NCBI RefSeq assembly: GCF_003428165.1
Contig: NZ_QLIQ01000008.1
Coordinates: 1-64,000, forward strand
Direction of reading: 5' to 3'
DNA length: 64,000 bases
DNA from: Cysteiniphilum litorale
GTDB lineage: Bacteria > Pseudomonadota > Gammaproteobacteria > Francisellales > Francisellaceae
In this document: piece by piece, positions 54,066-62,171 of the stretch
Layout: each line of letters starts with the position of its first letter
Numbering within the stretch: the stretch's first letter is position 1
The notes under the pieces: model-generated
The model's database searches: none
Told to the model about the DNA's origin: nothing
Seen by the model: only the letters and a program-made list of their open reading frames with translations
Program-made: the position numbers and the translations under genes

Positions 54066-54244
54066 GCCGTATCCATCTTAATTTTCTCATTTTAACAAAA
54101 ACATATTAATTCATATTTACAAATGGTACAAGTGGTTTTTTTGGTTTATTTGCTAAAAATATAATGCAATTGCGCTACACTAAATCTACAGATCATTTTT
54201 TTTTTAGTAGTATTAATGATAATTATGAACTTGGTTGAATTTTT

Positions 54245-54802
54245 ATGAATCAACTCGCTGAAAATTTAAAGAAATACATGGAAAACAATCGTATAGGATT
54301 GAGAGAATTTGCAAAACATATAGGTGTTAGCCATGCAACTTTATCTAGAATAATAAGTAGACCACCTCAAGAATTACAACTAATAACCAAACGAAAAATC
54401 TCTGACTTTATTGGTGTTGCATTTGAAGAGCTTTGCAATCATGATCTTGATGCATTGCTCTTAAACAAAAAAGGTAATTATAAGGTTGGATTTATAGATT
54501 TCGATGGAAGATCAACAAATGAGCTAGTTGAAACTGATGAGTTATACACCTTTGCAATCAACATAAAGAATAATGATTATGAACCTCTTTTCCCAAAAGG
54601 AAGCATACTGTTCTTTGCACATGAGCCAGCTTATCAAAAAGATATCTGCTTAATTAAATATAATAAAGAATTACTTCTTTGTTCTGCTTGCAATGCTTAC
54701 AGATTAGAATTGGAATTAGTCGATTTGCATACCAAAAAAAAATTCATTACCATACGCAACAATGTAAAAGGGGTGCTTATGAAGTCCTTGAATCCGAAGT
54801 AA
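54245..54802 (+). CDS. XRE-type repressor with S24-like C-terminal domain
   Basis: A 185-residue regulator. The first 65 residues form an XRE HTH (IGLREFAKHIGVSHATLSRI). The C-terminal part resembles the LexA/CI S24 beta fold (NDYEPLFPKGSILFFAHEPA, ICLIKYNKELLLCS), though a clear Ser-Lys catalytic pair is not evident. It is divergent from the RHH gene. The start has no strong ribosome site. It begins a three-gene plus-strand run with the SnoaL-LuxR protein and the methyltransferase, spaced by six and eight bases. Confidence 0.7.
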   Translation: MNQLAENLKKYMENNRIGLREFAKHIGVSHATLSRIISRPPQELQLITKRKISDFIGVAFEELCNHDLDALLLNKKGNYKVGFIDFDGRSTNELVETDELYTFAINIKNNDYEPLFPKGSILFFAHEPAYQKDICLIKYNKELLLCSACNAYRLELELVDLHTKKKFITIRNNVKGVLMKSLNPK

Positions 54803-54808
54803 TCTACT

Positions 54809-55546
54809 ATGAAAAGCAAATCAGCAATATACAAAAAACAAGTTGATAATCTACTAAATACACTGTGGAACGATAAATCTTTAGATATTATTGACGATCA
54901 TTTTAGTGGGCTCTCAGTCATTGACAGTCCAATTTCAACAAGTATTGGAGGTAATGCTAAAAAAGAAATTGTTAAAAAATGGTTTGGTGCATTGCCTGAT
55001 GTTTCTTATAAAACTGATTTAATCATCTGTGAAAATAATACAGTTATTTCAAATTGGACATGCAAAGGTTCACATCTAGGTGAATTTATGGGTGCTAAAG
55101 AGACTGGTCATTTTATTGAGTATCGAGGTAGTTCAACATTTAAATTCGGTGCAGACAATCAAATTTGCTATTATCATGCTATTGCAAATATTACTGATAT
55201 AATGAAATCTAAAAATATTGAACTGGATATTAACAAATCTACAAATTTTAAAGACCCTGCCAAAATTATTGGCGCATTAAATTATGCTCTAAAGATTCCC
55301 CTAACTGAAATTGAAGCACGCATCTTATCCCTTTGGTTAAGGGCGCATAAACCAAAAGAAATTGCGCTGTTGTTTGATAAAAGTTATAGAACAGTAGAAG
55401 GTCAGTTGTCACATATAAAGTCTAAAATAGGATTACACCGACCGCCTGAAATCATTGAGTATTTGAAATCAAAAAATGCCTACATCATGTTTGAGCTAAT
55501 TTTTCAAGACACACTTATCAAATATCGCAAACCTATAATAAAGTAA
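54809..55546 (+). CDS. SnoaL-like domain fused to LuxR-type HTH
   Basis: A 245-residue protein. Residues 1-130 follow the SnoaL/NTF2-like pattern (NTLWNDKSLDIIDDHF, VKKWFGALPDVSYKTDLI, NTVISNWTCKGSH). Residues 170-225 are a LuxR HTH (LTEIEARILSLWLRAHKPKEIA, KSYRTVEGQLSHIKSK). A SnoaL sensor domain joined to a LuxR output is a plausible ligand-responsive regulator. It is a second candidate for binding the 18-bp palindrome. Its operon partner is a methyltransferase. Confidence 0.75.
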   Translation: MKSKSAIYKKQVDNLLNTLWNDKSLDIIDDHFSGLSVIDSPISTSIGGNAKKEIVKKWFGALPDVSYKTDLIICENNTVISNWTCKGSHLGEFMGAKETGHFIEYRGSSTFKFGADNQICYYHAIANITDIMKSKNIELDINKSTNFKDPAKIIGALNYALKIPLTEIEARILSLWLRAHKPKEIALLFDKSYRTVEGQLSHIKSKIGLHRPPEIIEYLKSKNAYIMFELIFQDTLIKYRKPIIK

Positions 55547-55554
55547 GAATAAAT

Positions 55555-56307
55555 ATGACTAACCAACTGAATGCTGAATACTACTATACAAACTCCGATT
55601 TACAAAAAAAAATAGCTATCGATTTATTTCAATACCATAAATTTTCAAATAATGAGAGAATTTTAGACATTGGCAGCGGGGATGGATATATAACAAAACT
55701 TATGTCGCAATACGGCCATATTATAGGGATAGATTCATCTCATAGTATGATTAATTTTGCTAAAAAATATAATTCAAACAAAATTACAGAGTTTGTAGAG
55801 TCTACAATACTAGAGTATAACACTGAGGAAAGATTTTCCCTTATTACAGCCTTTAATTCGATATACTGGTGTGGAGATATTGATCAGATTTTTAAAAAGA
55901 TAAATGAACTTCTTGAAAAAAATGGTAAATTTTTAATCGTAACATATCCAAAAGAATCACCATATTGGTTACCGATAATATCCTTACTACAACAAAAAGC
56001 ATGGGTAAATTGGCAAGAAAAATCAATATATAAACATTGGATAGAATCAAAACAATATACGAAAATAATAAATGACAATAACCTATCACTTATTAGAACA
56101 GACTCTTCTACAGAAGAGATTACTTATAACAACTCAGGTGAGTATATAAGCTACTTAAAAGGTTGGCTTCCATTAATGTTTAATATCAGCGATTTCCCAA
56201 TTGATGACTTTATAAATGAGCTAGTATTTTCGATATGGGGCACAAATACTAGCAAAGCTATTAACTTGTCATATAAAAAGCTCGTATTATATGGACAGCC
56301 AAAATGA
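55555..56307 (+). CDS. class I SAM-dependent methyltransferase
   Basis: A 250-residue protein with the Rossmann methyltransferase core: motif I ILDIGSGDGYITK, acidic end of strand 2 GIDSS, and FSLITAFNSIYWCGD as motif IV. The pattern and length resemble trans-aconitate or small-molecule O-methyltransferases. It is coupled with the SnoaL-LuxR regulator, so it may make or modify the ligand sensed there; that is inference. Base composition is more AT-rich than the pilus genes. Confidence 0.8.
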   Translation: MTNQLNAEYYYTNSDLQKKIAIDLFQYHKFSNNERILDIGSGDGYITKLMSQYGHIIGIDSSHSMINFAKKYNSNKITEFVESTILEYNTEERFSLITAFNSIYWCGDIDQIFKKINELLEKNGKFLIVTYPKESPYWLPIISLLQQKAWVNWQEKSIYKHWIESKQYTKIINDNNLSLIRTDSSTEEITYNNSGEYISYLKGWLPLMFNISDFPIDDFINELVFSIWGTNTSKAINLSYKKLVLYGQPK

Positions 56308-56566
56308 CCAACAAATATACAAATGATTAGGTGTTTTTTACGTATTCCTATTTTTTAATCATATTTTACAATGTACATATTGTTAAAATGTGAAATTTAA
56401 TAAATCAATGGAAATAGTAGAATTAGTATTCAAGGAACAATCTCTAGTTGTTAAAAACAATGGCGTTATCAATAAGATTGCATTTAAGACCTTAACCAGA
56501 TATCAAGATCTCATCGAAAATGATCAAATAAGAGCAATATTATCCATGATAAATTTAGCCTAGATA
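56308..56566. other. intergenic region with dyad and small ORF
   Basis: An imperfect dyad (TTTTACAAT / ATTGTTAAAA around GTACAT) lies at 56364-56388 and could be an operator or replication element. A small plus-strand frame at 56408-56563 is described separately. It lies between the end of the methyltransferase and the convergent PNPOx-like gene. Confidence 0.3.
56408..56563 (+). pseudogene. 51-residue ORF, possible remnant of Rep_3-type initiator N-terminus
   Basis: The frame reads MEIVELVFKEQSLVVKNNG, then VINKIAFKTLTRYQDLIE, and ends after 51 residues. The block LVVKNNxVIN followed by a 'LT..Q.LI'-like helix recalls the start of Rep_3 plasmid initiators, which would make this a truncated replication gene. 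No ribosome site precedes the ATG. The similarity is weak and from memory, so it may equally be a chance ORF. Confidence 0.3.
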
Positions 56567-57241
56567 TTATGGCACTACTCTAATCATTTGCCATTCTTTA
56601 TCATCTTTTTTAAGTATATAAGAATCGGACATTCTGTTATCATTCATCTGGTATAATTTAATTACAGAAGGATATATTTTATATCCAACGTATGACTCTG
56701 GATAGGCAGGTGCCTTATTTGCATACTCTATTTTATACTTAGCAACCAAATCATCTAATTTCTTATTGCTATCTATAACATCACCAGAAGTTGGACCATA
56801 TGCCAAAAATCTAATTTGTGCTCCTTTTGGATATGTCTTCCAATATGCAATATTGTCTTTTGTTGAGATTGGCTCAGCAATTCCATCATATATAATTTGT
56901 CTTTTGTGATCAGGCAACATAATAGTCATTGACACATATTTATTATTCTTTAATTGTGCTACTTTACTACTGCCTTTTTGTGTGAAAAATAAAATGTATT
57001 GATCGGATATTTCCCTAATGGCTACAGTTCGACTCTTTGCATGATTTGTATTATCAACGTTAGCCAGTACACCCATTAAAAATGGCATTTTCTCTTCGTC
57101 CGTCCATTTTTTTATCCATGTGTTTACCTTTTGTGATGTCAATAAACTTTCTGATGCTAAGCTCAATTGAGGTAATAACAATGCCAGTAGATTAATCACA
57201 ACAGCATATCTAGCTATCTTTTTTTTAATTATTAGTTTCAA
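56567..57241 (-). CDS. exported pyridoxamine 5'-phosphate oxidase-like flavin-fold protein
   Basis: A 224-residue protein with a signal peptide (YAVVINLLALLLPQLSLA). The mature part follows the PNPOx split-barrel pattern: MGVLANVDN, SRTVAIREIS, ILFFTQKGSSKVAQLKNN, then the RQIIYDGIAEPIS strand and a C-terminal RVVP. PdxH enzymes are cytoplasmic FMN proteins; a secreted copy is unusual. It may bind FMN or heme in the periplasm or be a decayed enzyme. Located between the convergent small ORF and the rep-like gene. Confidence 0.65.
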   Translation of the reverse strand: MKLIIKKKIARYAVVINLLALLLPQLSLASESLLTSQKVNTWIKKWTDEEKMPFLMGVLANVDNTNHAKSRTVAIREISDQYILFFTQKGSSKVAQLKNNKYVSMTIMLPDHKRQIIYDGIAEPISTKDNIAYWKTYPKGAQIRFLAYGPTSGDVIDSNKKLDDLVAKYKIEYANKAPAYPESYVGYKIYPSVIKLYQMNDNRMSDSYILKKDDKEWQMIRVVP

Positions 57242-57309
57242 CTTATTTTACTCCTTAAGTATTATGGCTAACGAATTCTATCAAATATATTTACAACGTA
57301 AAGGATATT

Positions 57310-58590
57310 TTATACGTAACCATAAGGCTTTGAATACTGTCTTTTCCCAGTGTTACATAACATTTTTTTAATAATACTAAGGCAATGTTTAAACCCTTTA
57401 CCTTGGAAGTGAAAATCCGGATTTGACAGTTGATATTCAATCCATGCATAGACTTCATTAATGCAGCCAATTACAGCTTGACCCGTTGACTCTAACCATT
57501 TCAAGGTTTGGATGATTGCAATATGCTGACGAGGAGTTAGTGTATTCCTTCGTTTGTCTTCTGCTTCAAAAATAGCCTTTTTATATTTCAATCTTTTATC
57601 TCCAGTTGGGAGGATGGTATTATCACCTTTTTTCCTGAGCTCAATTTTAATCGCATCATTTATCATTTCGATTTGATTATGGTATATTCCTGCTTCTTGA
57701 AGTTCAACAAGTGCGTCAAATAAAGAAATGAAATCTAATGAGCTTTGTTTTGCTAGGTTTATTACAGTTTGCTCTGCTTCTTCTGTCATTTTCTCTAAAT
57801 CATAAGTAAAAACCAAATTAACAGATTTAACAATTTGAGAAATTTGATCATCTAAGCATTCAGGTTCTTGGTATTTGTTATAATTGTTATTTTCTTCTTT
57901 TATTGTTTTTTCTTTTATATAGGATTCCGCCAAATTTGCGGAGTCTGATTCCGCAGGTATGGCGGAGTCAAATTTATTGTTGGATAAGCTAACTAGTTCA
58001 CTGTTACTTAAATTATTTAGTAGAGTTCTGCTTAGTTCAATATTTTTCAGTTTTTGCTCTATGGATTCAATTGCATCGTTTGATTGGTTGTTATCTGAAC
58101 ATTCATTCAGCTCAGTGGACTTGTTATTATCACTAACAATATTAGAAACATCTATTGCTTCTTTGTTATAAGAATTGTCTGAGGTATCATTTATGTTGCC
58201 TGAAAAATATTTTCTATACTCTTTTTTAGAATCATCGTATATCTTTTTATCATTATTTAGGAGTTGGTCAATATCTTCCATAATACCCCTGAACTTATCA
58301 GTAATATAAATTTTGGTTCTAACCGCGCCATCATAGCACTTGATCTTTACTCGATCTATCCAATTATTTTTATCTAGATCAGCCAAAGCTCTCTCGCATG
58401 ATCTTTCTTTAAAACCAGTTTCTTCAGATATATAATTTATATTAGGAAGGAGGAAGAATGGTTTCCCATCATCATCGTAATATTTAGTTCCCTGCACTCT
58501 GAAGAATAATAAATCTGCTATTTCAGCATGATTGTGATTTCCTATTTCTTGACGTAAAACCTTACGCCCAGCATGAAAAATTGTACACAT
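57310..58590 (-). CDS. plasmid replication-type winged-helix protein
   Basis: A 426-residue protein beginning MCTIFHAGRKVLRQE behind AAGGAGTTTTT. Residues 20-110 look like a winged-helix DNA-binding domain (NYISEETGFKERSCERALADL), as in replication initiators and DnaD-like proteins. Residues 115-250 are Asn/Ser/Asp-rich and probably disordered. The C-terminal part (ARQHIAIIQTLKWLESTG style helix) ends with conserved-looking IEYQLSNPDFHFQGKGF. It is upstream of parA/parB on the same strand and contains two 23-bp inverted repeats in its coding sequence. Rep is the most likely role, but the family is not certain. Confidence 0.55.
   Translation of the reverse strand: MCTIFHAGRKVLRQEIGNHNHAEIADLLFFRVQGTKYYDDDGKPFFLLPNINYISEETGFKERSCERALADLDKNNWIDRVKIKCYDGAVRTKIYITDKFRGIMEDIDQLLNNDKKIYDDSKKEYRKYFSGNINDTSDNSYNKEAIDVSNIVSDNNKSTELNECSDNNQSNDAIESIEQKLKNIELSRTLLNNLSNSELVSLSNNKFDSAIPAESDSANLAESYIKEKTIKEENNNYNKYQEPECLDDQISQIVKSVNLVFTYDLEKMTEEAEQTVINLAKQSSLDFISLFDALVELQEAGIYHNQIEMINDAIKIELRKKGDNTILPTGDKRLKYKKAIFEAEDKRRNTLTPRQHIAIIQTLKWLESTGQAVIGCINEVYAWIEYQLSNPDFHFQGKGFKHCLSIIKKMLCNTGKRQYSKPYGYV
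57923..57969. repeat. tandem pair of 23-bp inverted repeats inside the rep-like gene
   Basis: Two units, GATTCCGC-N7-GCGGAGTC, lie at 57923-57945 and 57947-57969 with a 24-base period. Each is an inverted repeat with one mismatch in eight arm positions. They are GC-rich against an AT-rich surround and encode part of the disordered linker (SDSANLAES). Iteron-like origins inside rep genes are known in other plasmid families, so these may be Rep binding sites. Confidence 0.6.
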
Positions 58591-58699
58591 AAAAACTCCT
58601 TACATGTTTCTTGACAAATAAAGAGAGTTCCATTATATTTAGAAGTGCGATCTGTCTAATTTAAATAGGCTCTCTTTTAAAAGTCTTTTTTGATTAGGC

Positions 58700-58730
58700 T
58701 CCCCCCGGGCAAAAGTCCCCCGGGGGACAA
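58700..58730. promoter_or_regulatory. GC-rich dyad beside parB, candidate parS or terminator
   Basis: A perfect 14-bp palindrome GTCCCCCGGGGGAC at 58715-58728 is preceded by CCCCCCGGG at 58701-58709. Outer TTTGATT / AATCAAA arms can extend it into a larger hairpin. It stands out in an AT-rich region and lies seven bases beyond the parB stop. On the minus strand it is not followed by a long T-tract, so a centromere-like site is at least as likely as a terminator. Confidence 0.45.
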
Positions 58731-58731
58731 A

Positions 58732-59688
58732 TCAAATTTTATCAATGTTGTTTTCAATAAAGTCTTTTAAAGCTTCATACAGATTATCCCTATTTAGCCT
58801 ATCATTATTAAATAGTGCCATTATATCTTTAGGAAAGTGGATGCTTTGACATTTGTTATTATCTTTTCTTATTGTAAATAAATGCCTCCCATCTGAACCA
58901 TATATTTTAGTATTAGAGGATTCATCGTGAGTCTTTGAATTATATTTTTTTACATAGCTTAGTATTTTGCTATGACCGTATTCTCCAGTTTCAATTTTGT
59001 CTGAAATTGATATTATGGCATCAATGTTATCGTTGCTTTTTGTTACAGCATAAATAGCTTCAGCTGTGGTGGCTGAAATTTTAGACATATCAGATATTTT
59101 ATTAGTTATAATTTCAGGAAGTTTTGAAAAACACATTAGCTTAGATATTTTTTGTTTAGATATCCCAGTTTTATCAACTATATCTTTTTGTTTAAGTATG
59201 TTGTTAGATACAAATTTATTTATCTGAAGGTATAATGAGTAATCAGAGTTATCTTCTCTATTTCTGTTCTCTGATAGTAGTTGTAGCGCAGAAGTAGCTA
59301 TATCTATGTCTTTAACAACAACTTTTAATTTCAGGTTTCTTAATATTGCAGCTCTATATCTACGTTCACCAAAAATTAACTCATAGGTTTTACCATTTTG
59401 TGGATTATGTCTAACAGTACATGGTTGTAGTTGTCCAACGGATAGCATGTTATCAGCTAAATGTTCTAATTTCTCAAAGTCTAACTTATCTCTATCAACT
59501 TTATATTGTGAAACATATACATCATTTGTATCTATTTCTATTATTGATTCTTCTTCAGTTGAACCAGCTGGGTCATCAAATATTTTTCTTTTTTTATAAG
59601 AATTGCTATCTGTTTCAGAAATAGAGACAGGAACCTTGTTCGATTTTGGCTGATTAAAGAAATTATTTATTAAATCTTTTTTACTCAT
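58732..59688 (-). CDS. parB: ParB partition protein
   Basis: A 318-residue ParB. The ATG at 59688 follows AGGTGACCATA and overlaps the parA stop by eight bases. The N-terminal nuclease-like domain carries the CTP-binding signature GERRYRAA (LIFGERRYRAAILRN), followed by the HTH (KDIVDKTGISKQKISKLM) that recognises parS. The C-terminal region is a likely dimerisation domain. It partners ParA for plasmid segregation. The dyad at 58700 is a candidate binding site. Confidence 0.9.
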   Translation of the reverse strand: MSKKDLINNFFNQPKSNKVPVSISETDSNSYKKRKIFDDPAGSTEEESIIEIDTNDVYVSQYKVDRDKLDFEKLEHLADNMLSVGQLQPCTVRHNPQNGKTYELIFGERRYRAAILRNLKLKVVVKDIDIATSALQLLSENRNREDNSDYSLYLQINKFVSNNILKQKDIVDKTGISKQKISKLMCFSKLPEIITNKISDMSKISATTAEAIYAVTKSNDNIDAIISISDKIETGEYGHSKILSYVKKYNSKTHDESSNTKIYGSDGRHLFTIRKDNNKCQSIHFPKDIMALFNNDRLNRDNLYEALKDFIENNIDKI

Positions 59689-60700
59689 TATGGTCACCTG
59701 CTTGGTTTACTAGTTTCTTCCATATAGAAGTTATTATTCCATAATAATCATCAGCCAGATTTGAAGTAGGGGCATACTCAAAAATTGATTGATGAGCTGC
59801 TCTTGCTTCTTGAGCTACGATAGATCTTCGTGTTGGCATTGGAATTATTGAGCTTTTATATAGACTCAAATATTGAGCATAAATATTTTGGCTTATAGTA
59901 TTATTTTCTAGCATTGATGGAATCATAAGGTAATTATCCCATTGCAGATGCATTGTACTTTGAAAATCTGCAACTTCACCGAGATTAGTTTGAAGAGCTT
60001 CATAACATTCTATTTCGCAAGCAGCTGGCATTATTACGTTATTTGCAGCTACTAATGCATTTTCAGTTAAGTCATTCCATCCAGGGGTACAGTCAAATAA
60101 AACAATATCGTATTTATTTAGCTTTTTTATGAGTTTTTCTTTAAAAATGTACTCCCTTCTATTTTCTACTCTCATTTTTTTTGCCATAAAGTTTAAATCA
60201 GGAGTTTCAGGAATAATGTCTAAAGTAGGTAGGTCTGTTTTTAATACAACCTTATCTATGGGTGCATTTTCAAAGAGAAAATGGTGTAGTCCTAGTAGAT
60301 GATTTGATTTCCCTATATCATCAAAATTTTCTACCGGCTCAGGAGGTAAAATATAACGAGTTAATGATCTTTGAAAATCTAGACCAATTACAAGAGTTCT
60401 TATCCCATTAAAAGCAAGTGCTCTTCCTAAATTAGCAGTTAAAGTTGTTTTTGAAACACCGCCTTTTGGTGTGTATACACTTATTATTAGTTGTTTATCA
60501 GGCTTACGTAAAAATCCAAATTTTTCACCAATTTTAGGGAGTTGGCTAGTTTCCCATTGCCTTATTGATATACTGCCTCTCTTTCCAGAGGATGATTTAG
60601 GGATTTCTCCTTTTTTTTCCGCATATATTATAGGTGTTTTTGTAGATGTATTTAATCTAAATAACTTTACAAGATCGCTAGTTGTCCAATTCTTTTCCAT
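59681..60700 (-). CDS. parA: ParA partition ATPase with N-terminal HTH (type Ia)
   Basis: A 339-residue ParA. The N-terminal 65 residues form a winged/MerR-like HTH (WTTSDLVKLFRLNTSTK), as in P1-type ParA that represses its own operon. The deviant Walker A is KGGVSKTT, and the Asp box is DIVLFDCTPGW. It moves plasmid copies on nucleoid DNA with ParB. The start at 60700 is close to a minus-strand promoter candidate at 60730-60760. Confidence 0.9.
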   Translation of the reverse strand: MEKNWTTSDLVKLFRLNTSTKTPIIYAEKKGEIPKSSSGKRGSISIRQWETSQLPKIGEKFGFLRKPDKQLIISVYTPKGGVSKTTLTANLGRALAFNGIRTLVIGLDFQRSLTRYILPPEPVENFDDIGKSNHLLGLHHFLFENAPIDKVVLKTDLPTLDIIPETPDLNFMAKKMRVENRREYIFKEKLIKKLNKYDIVLFDCTPGWNDLTENALVAANNVIMPAACEIECYEALQTNLGEVADFQSTMHLQWDNYLMIPSMLENNTISQNIYAQYLSLYKSSIIPMPTRRSIVAQEARAAHQSIFEYAPTSNLADDYYGIITSIWKKLVNQAGDHNE

Positions 60701-60735
60701 ATGGATAATCCTTTTTAAACCTTTTTATGCAATTA

Positions 60736-60771
60736 AAATACTAATATCGATTAAAGTCAATAATAATTGAC
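60736..60771 (-). promoter_or_regulatory. candidate parAB promoter with operator-like inverted repeat
   Basis: On the minus strand TTGACT, 17 bases, TTTAAT form a -35/-10 pair ending about 36 bases before the parA start. An exact inverted repeat GTCAAT-AATA-ATTGAC (60756-60771) overlaps the -35 region, suitable for autorepression by the ParA HTH. Inferred from sequence only. Confidence 0.45.
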
Positions 60772-60831
60772 AATATTCTTATCACTATCAACCATATATA
60801 TAATTTAATCTGCAAACACAGTATAAATTCA

Positions 60832-61341
60832 TTATTCCCAAGCAACCAATGTCAATAAAATATGATCGCTCAATAGACCATGTTCATTTTTAGGGTTAAA
60901 TTGAACTCTGCTAAACTCATTTAAGGTACTGTATTTATTATGTATTAATATGGGATGCAATGGAGCATCATCATAGTTTGTATTTTTCTTTATGGATACT
61001 GGTAATATAACAGCTTTTGAACATTTAGTTTGCTGACAGAAATGAGCGTCATTATGGATTGTTACGGATGTTTTAAATATATGGCACGCTATCATTTTTG
61101 GCTTGTATGGAGTAAAGGCTGCTAATATATCCGCATGATACTTATCGAAGCTTTTGTTCCTATGATGACAAAAATCTTTGATGTTGGTTCCACGATATGC
61201 TGGATCATTTTCAATAAAATTAATAATGTTTTTATCCTCATAATCAATATACATTACGTTATCTGGTTCATGTATTCCGTGAGGTGTGACTGTTTTATTA
61301 AATATCTCAATGAGTTCATTTTGATGTTTCTGTAAAGACAT
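60832..61341 (-). CDS. hypothetical protein between parAB and prepilin peptidase
   Basis: A 169-residue soluble protein, rich in His and Asn, with a His/Cys grouping (CHHRNKSFDKYH, ACHIF, DAHFCQQTKC) that might bind a metal. The start at 61341 lies ten bases after the prepilin peptidase stop. No signal peptide. No family recognised, and no metal site can be assigned with certainty. Confidence 0.5.
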   Translation of the reverse strand: MSLQKHQNELIEIFNKTVTPHGIHEPDNVMYIDYEDKNIINFIENDPAYRGTNIKDFCHHRNKSFDKYHADILAAFTPYKPKMIACHIFKTSVTIHNDAHFCQQTKCSKAVILPVSIKKNTNYDDAPLHPILIHNKYSTLNEFSRVQFNPKNEHGLLSDHILLTLVAWE

Positions 61342-61350
61342 GAATGATCC

Positions 61351-62163
61351 TTAATAAAAAATGAAATTGTTTATCGGTTTCTGAAAAATCCAGTAGGTGA
61401 ATGTGGCAATAGCTATTGCTGTCCCATAAGGTATGTATTTATTTTTCTGATCATTTGACAGTAAAAAGTAAATTATGATGCTGCAAAATGATGATAGCAG
61501 TAAAATTACAGGAAGCGATGCAAAACCAAACCATGCTCCTATTGCTGCAAATAATTTAAAATCGCCTTTTCCCATTGTTTTCTTTTTGATGATCAGACCA
61601 AAAGATACTGCTATAGCAAACAAAAACAAATATCCCAGAAGGGCACCAGCAACAGAATTACCAAAGGATGTTAATCCATTAAATAAATTAAGTGTTAAAC
61701 CAATTAGGATTAAAGGTATCGTAATAGTATCCGGCAGTAACAGATGTTTGAAATCAATGAATGCCAAAGCAATTAATGAGAGCCATAAAAGACATAGCGC
61801 GATAGTGACTATAGTAATTCCGTATACGGCTAGCGTATAAACACAAATAATGGTGCTTATAATTTCAACTGACGGATATCTTATAGAAAGATTTATTTTA
61901 CAATTTCTACATCGTCCTTTAAGCATTACATAGCTAAGGACTGGGATGTTATCTAAAATATTTAGTTTGTAGTGACAGTGTGTGCATTGAGACGGCTTAA
62001 GTAGATTAATCTTTTGTGAGGCTACGGCTGAGCAGCCAGCAATCATAAGCGGTAATCTGTATATCACCATATTCAAAAAACTACCAAAAGACAATGCAAT
62101 AATTGCTGAAAATCCAATTGTTATGTAGTTTAAAGGTATTAGCGAAGCGTTAATAAAAGACAT
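61351..62163 (-). CDS. prepilin peptidase (A24 family, with N-methylation domain)
   Basis: A 270-residue polytopic protein. After an initial membrane segment come SFGSFLNMVIYRLP and the zinc-type Cys pairs (CTHCHYKLN and CRNCKINLSIRYP) of the cytoplasmic methyltransferase-type domain. The catalytic aspartates are in DFKHLLLPD and the GxGD motif GKGDFKL. It should cleave and N-methylate the PilS and PilV prepilins. It is 9 kb away from the pil operon, next to the recombinase genes, with eight bases between. Confidence 0.9.
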   Translation of the reverse strand: MSFINASLIPLNYITIGFSAIIALSFGSFLNMVIYRLPLMIAGCSAVASQKINLLKPSQCTHCHYKLNILDNIPVLSYVMLKGRCRNCKINLSIRYPSVEIISTIICVYTLAVYGITIVTIALCLLWLSLIALAFIDFKHLLLPDTITIPLILIGLTLNLFNGLTSFGNSVAGALLGYLFLFAIAVSFGLIIKKKTMGKGDFKLFAAIGAWFGFASLPVILLLSSFCSIIIYFLLSNDQKNKYIPYGTAIAIATFTYWIFQKPINNFIFY

Positions 62164-62171
62164 ACCTAACC

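Noticed and set aside
60767-60804. Plus-strand promoter TTGACA ... TATAAT near 60767
   Set aside because: Spacing is 26 bases, too long for a sigma70 promoter, and no plus-strand gene follows.
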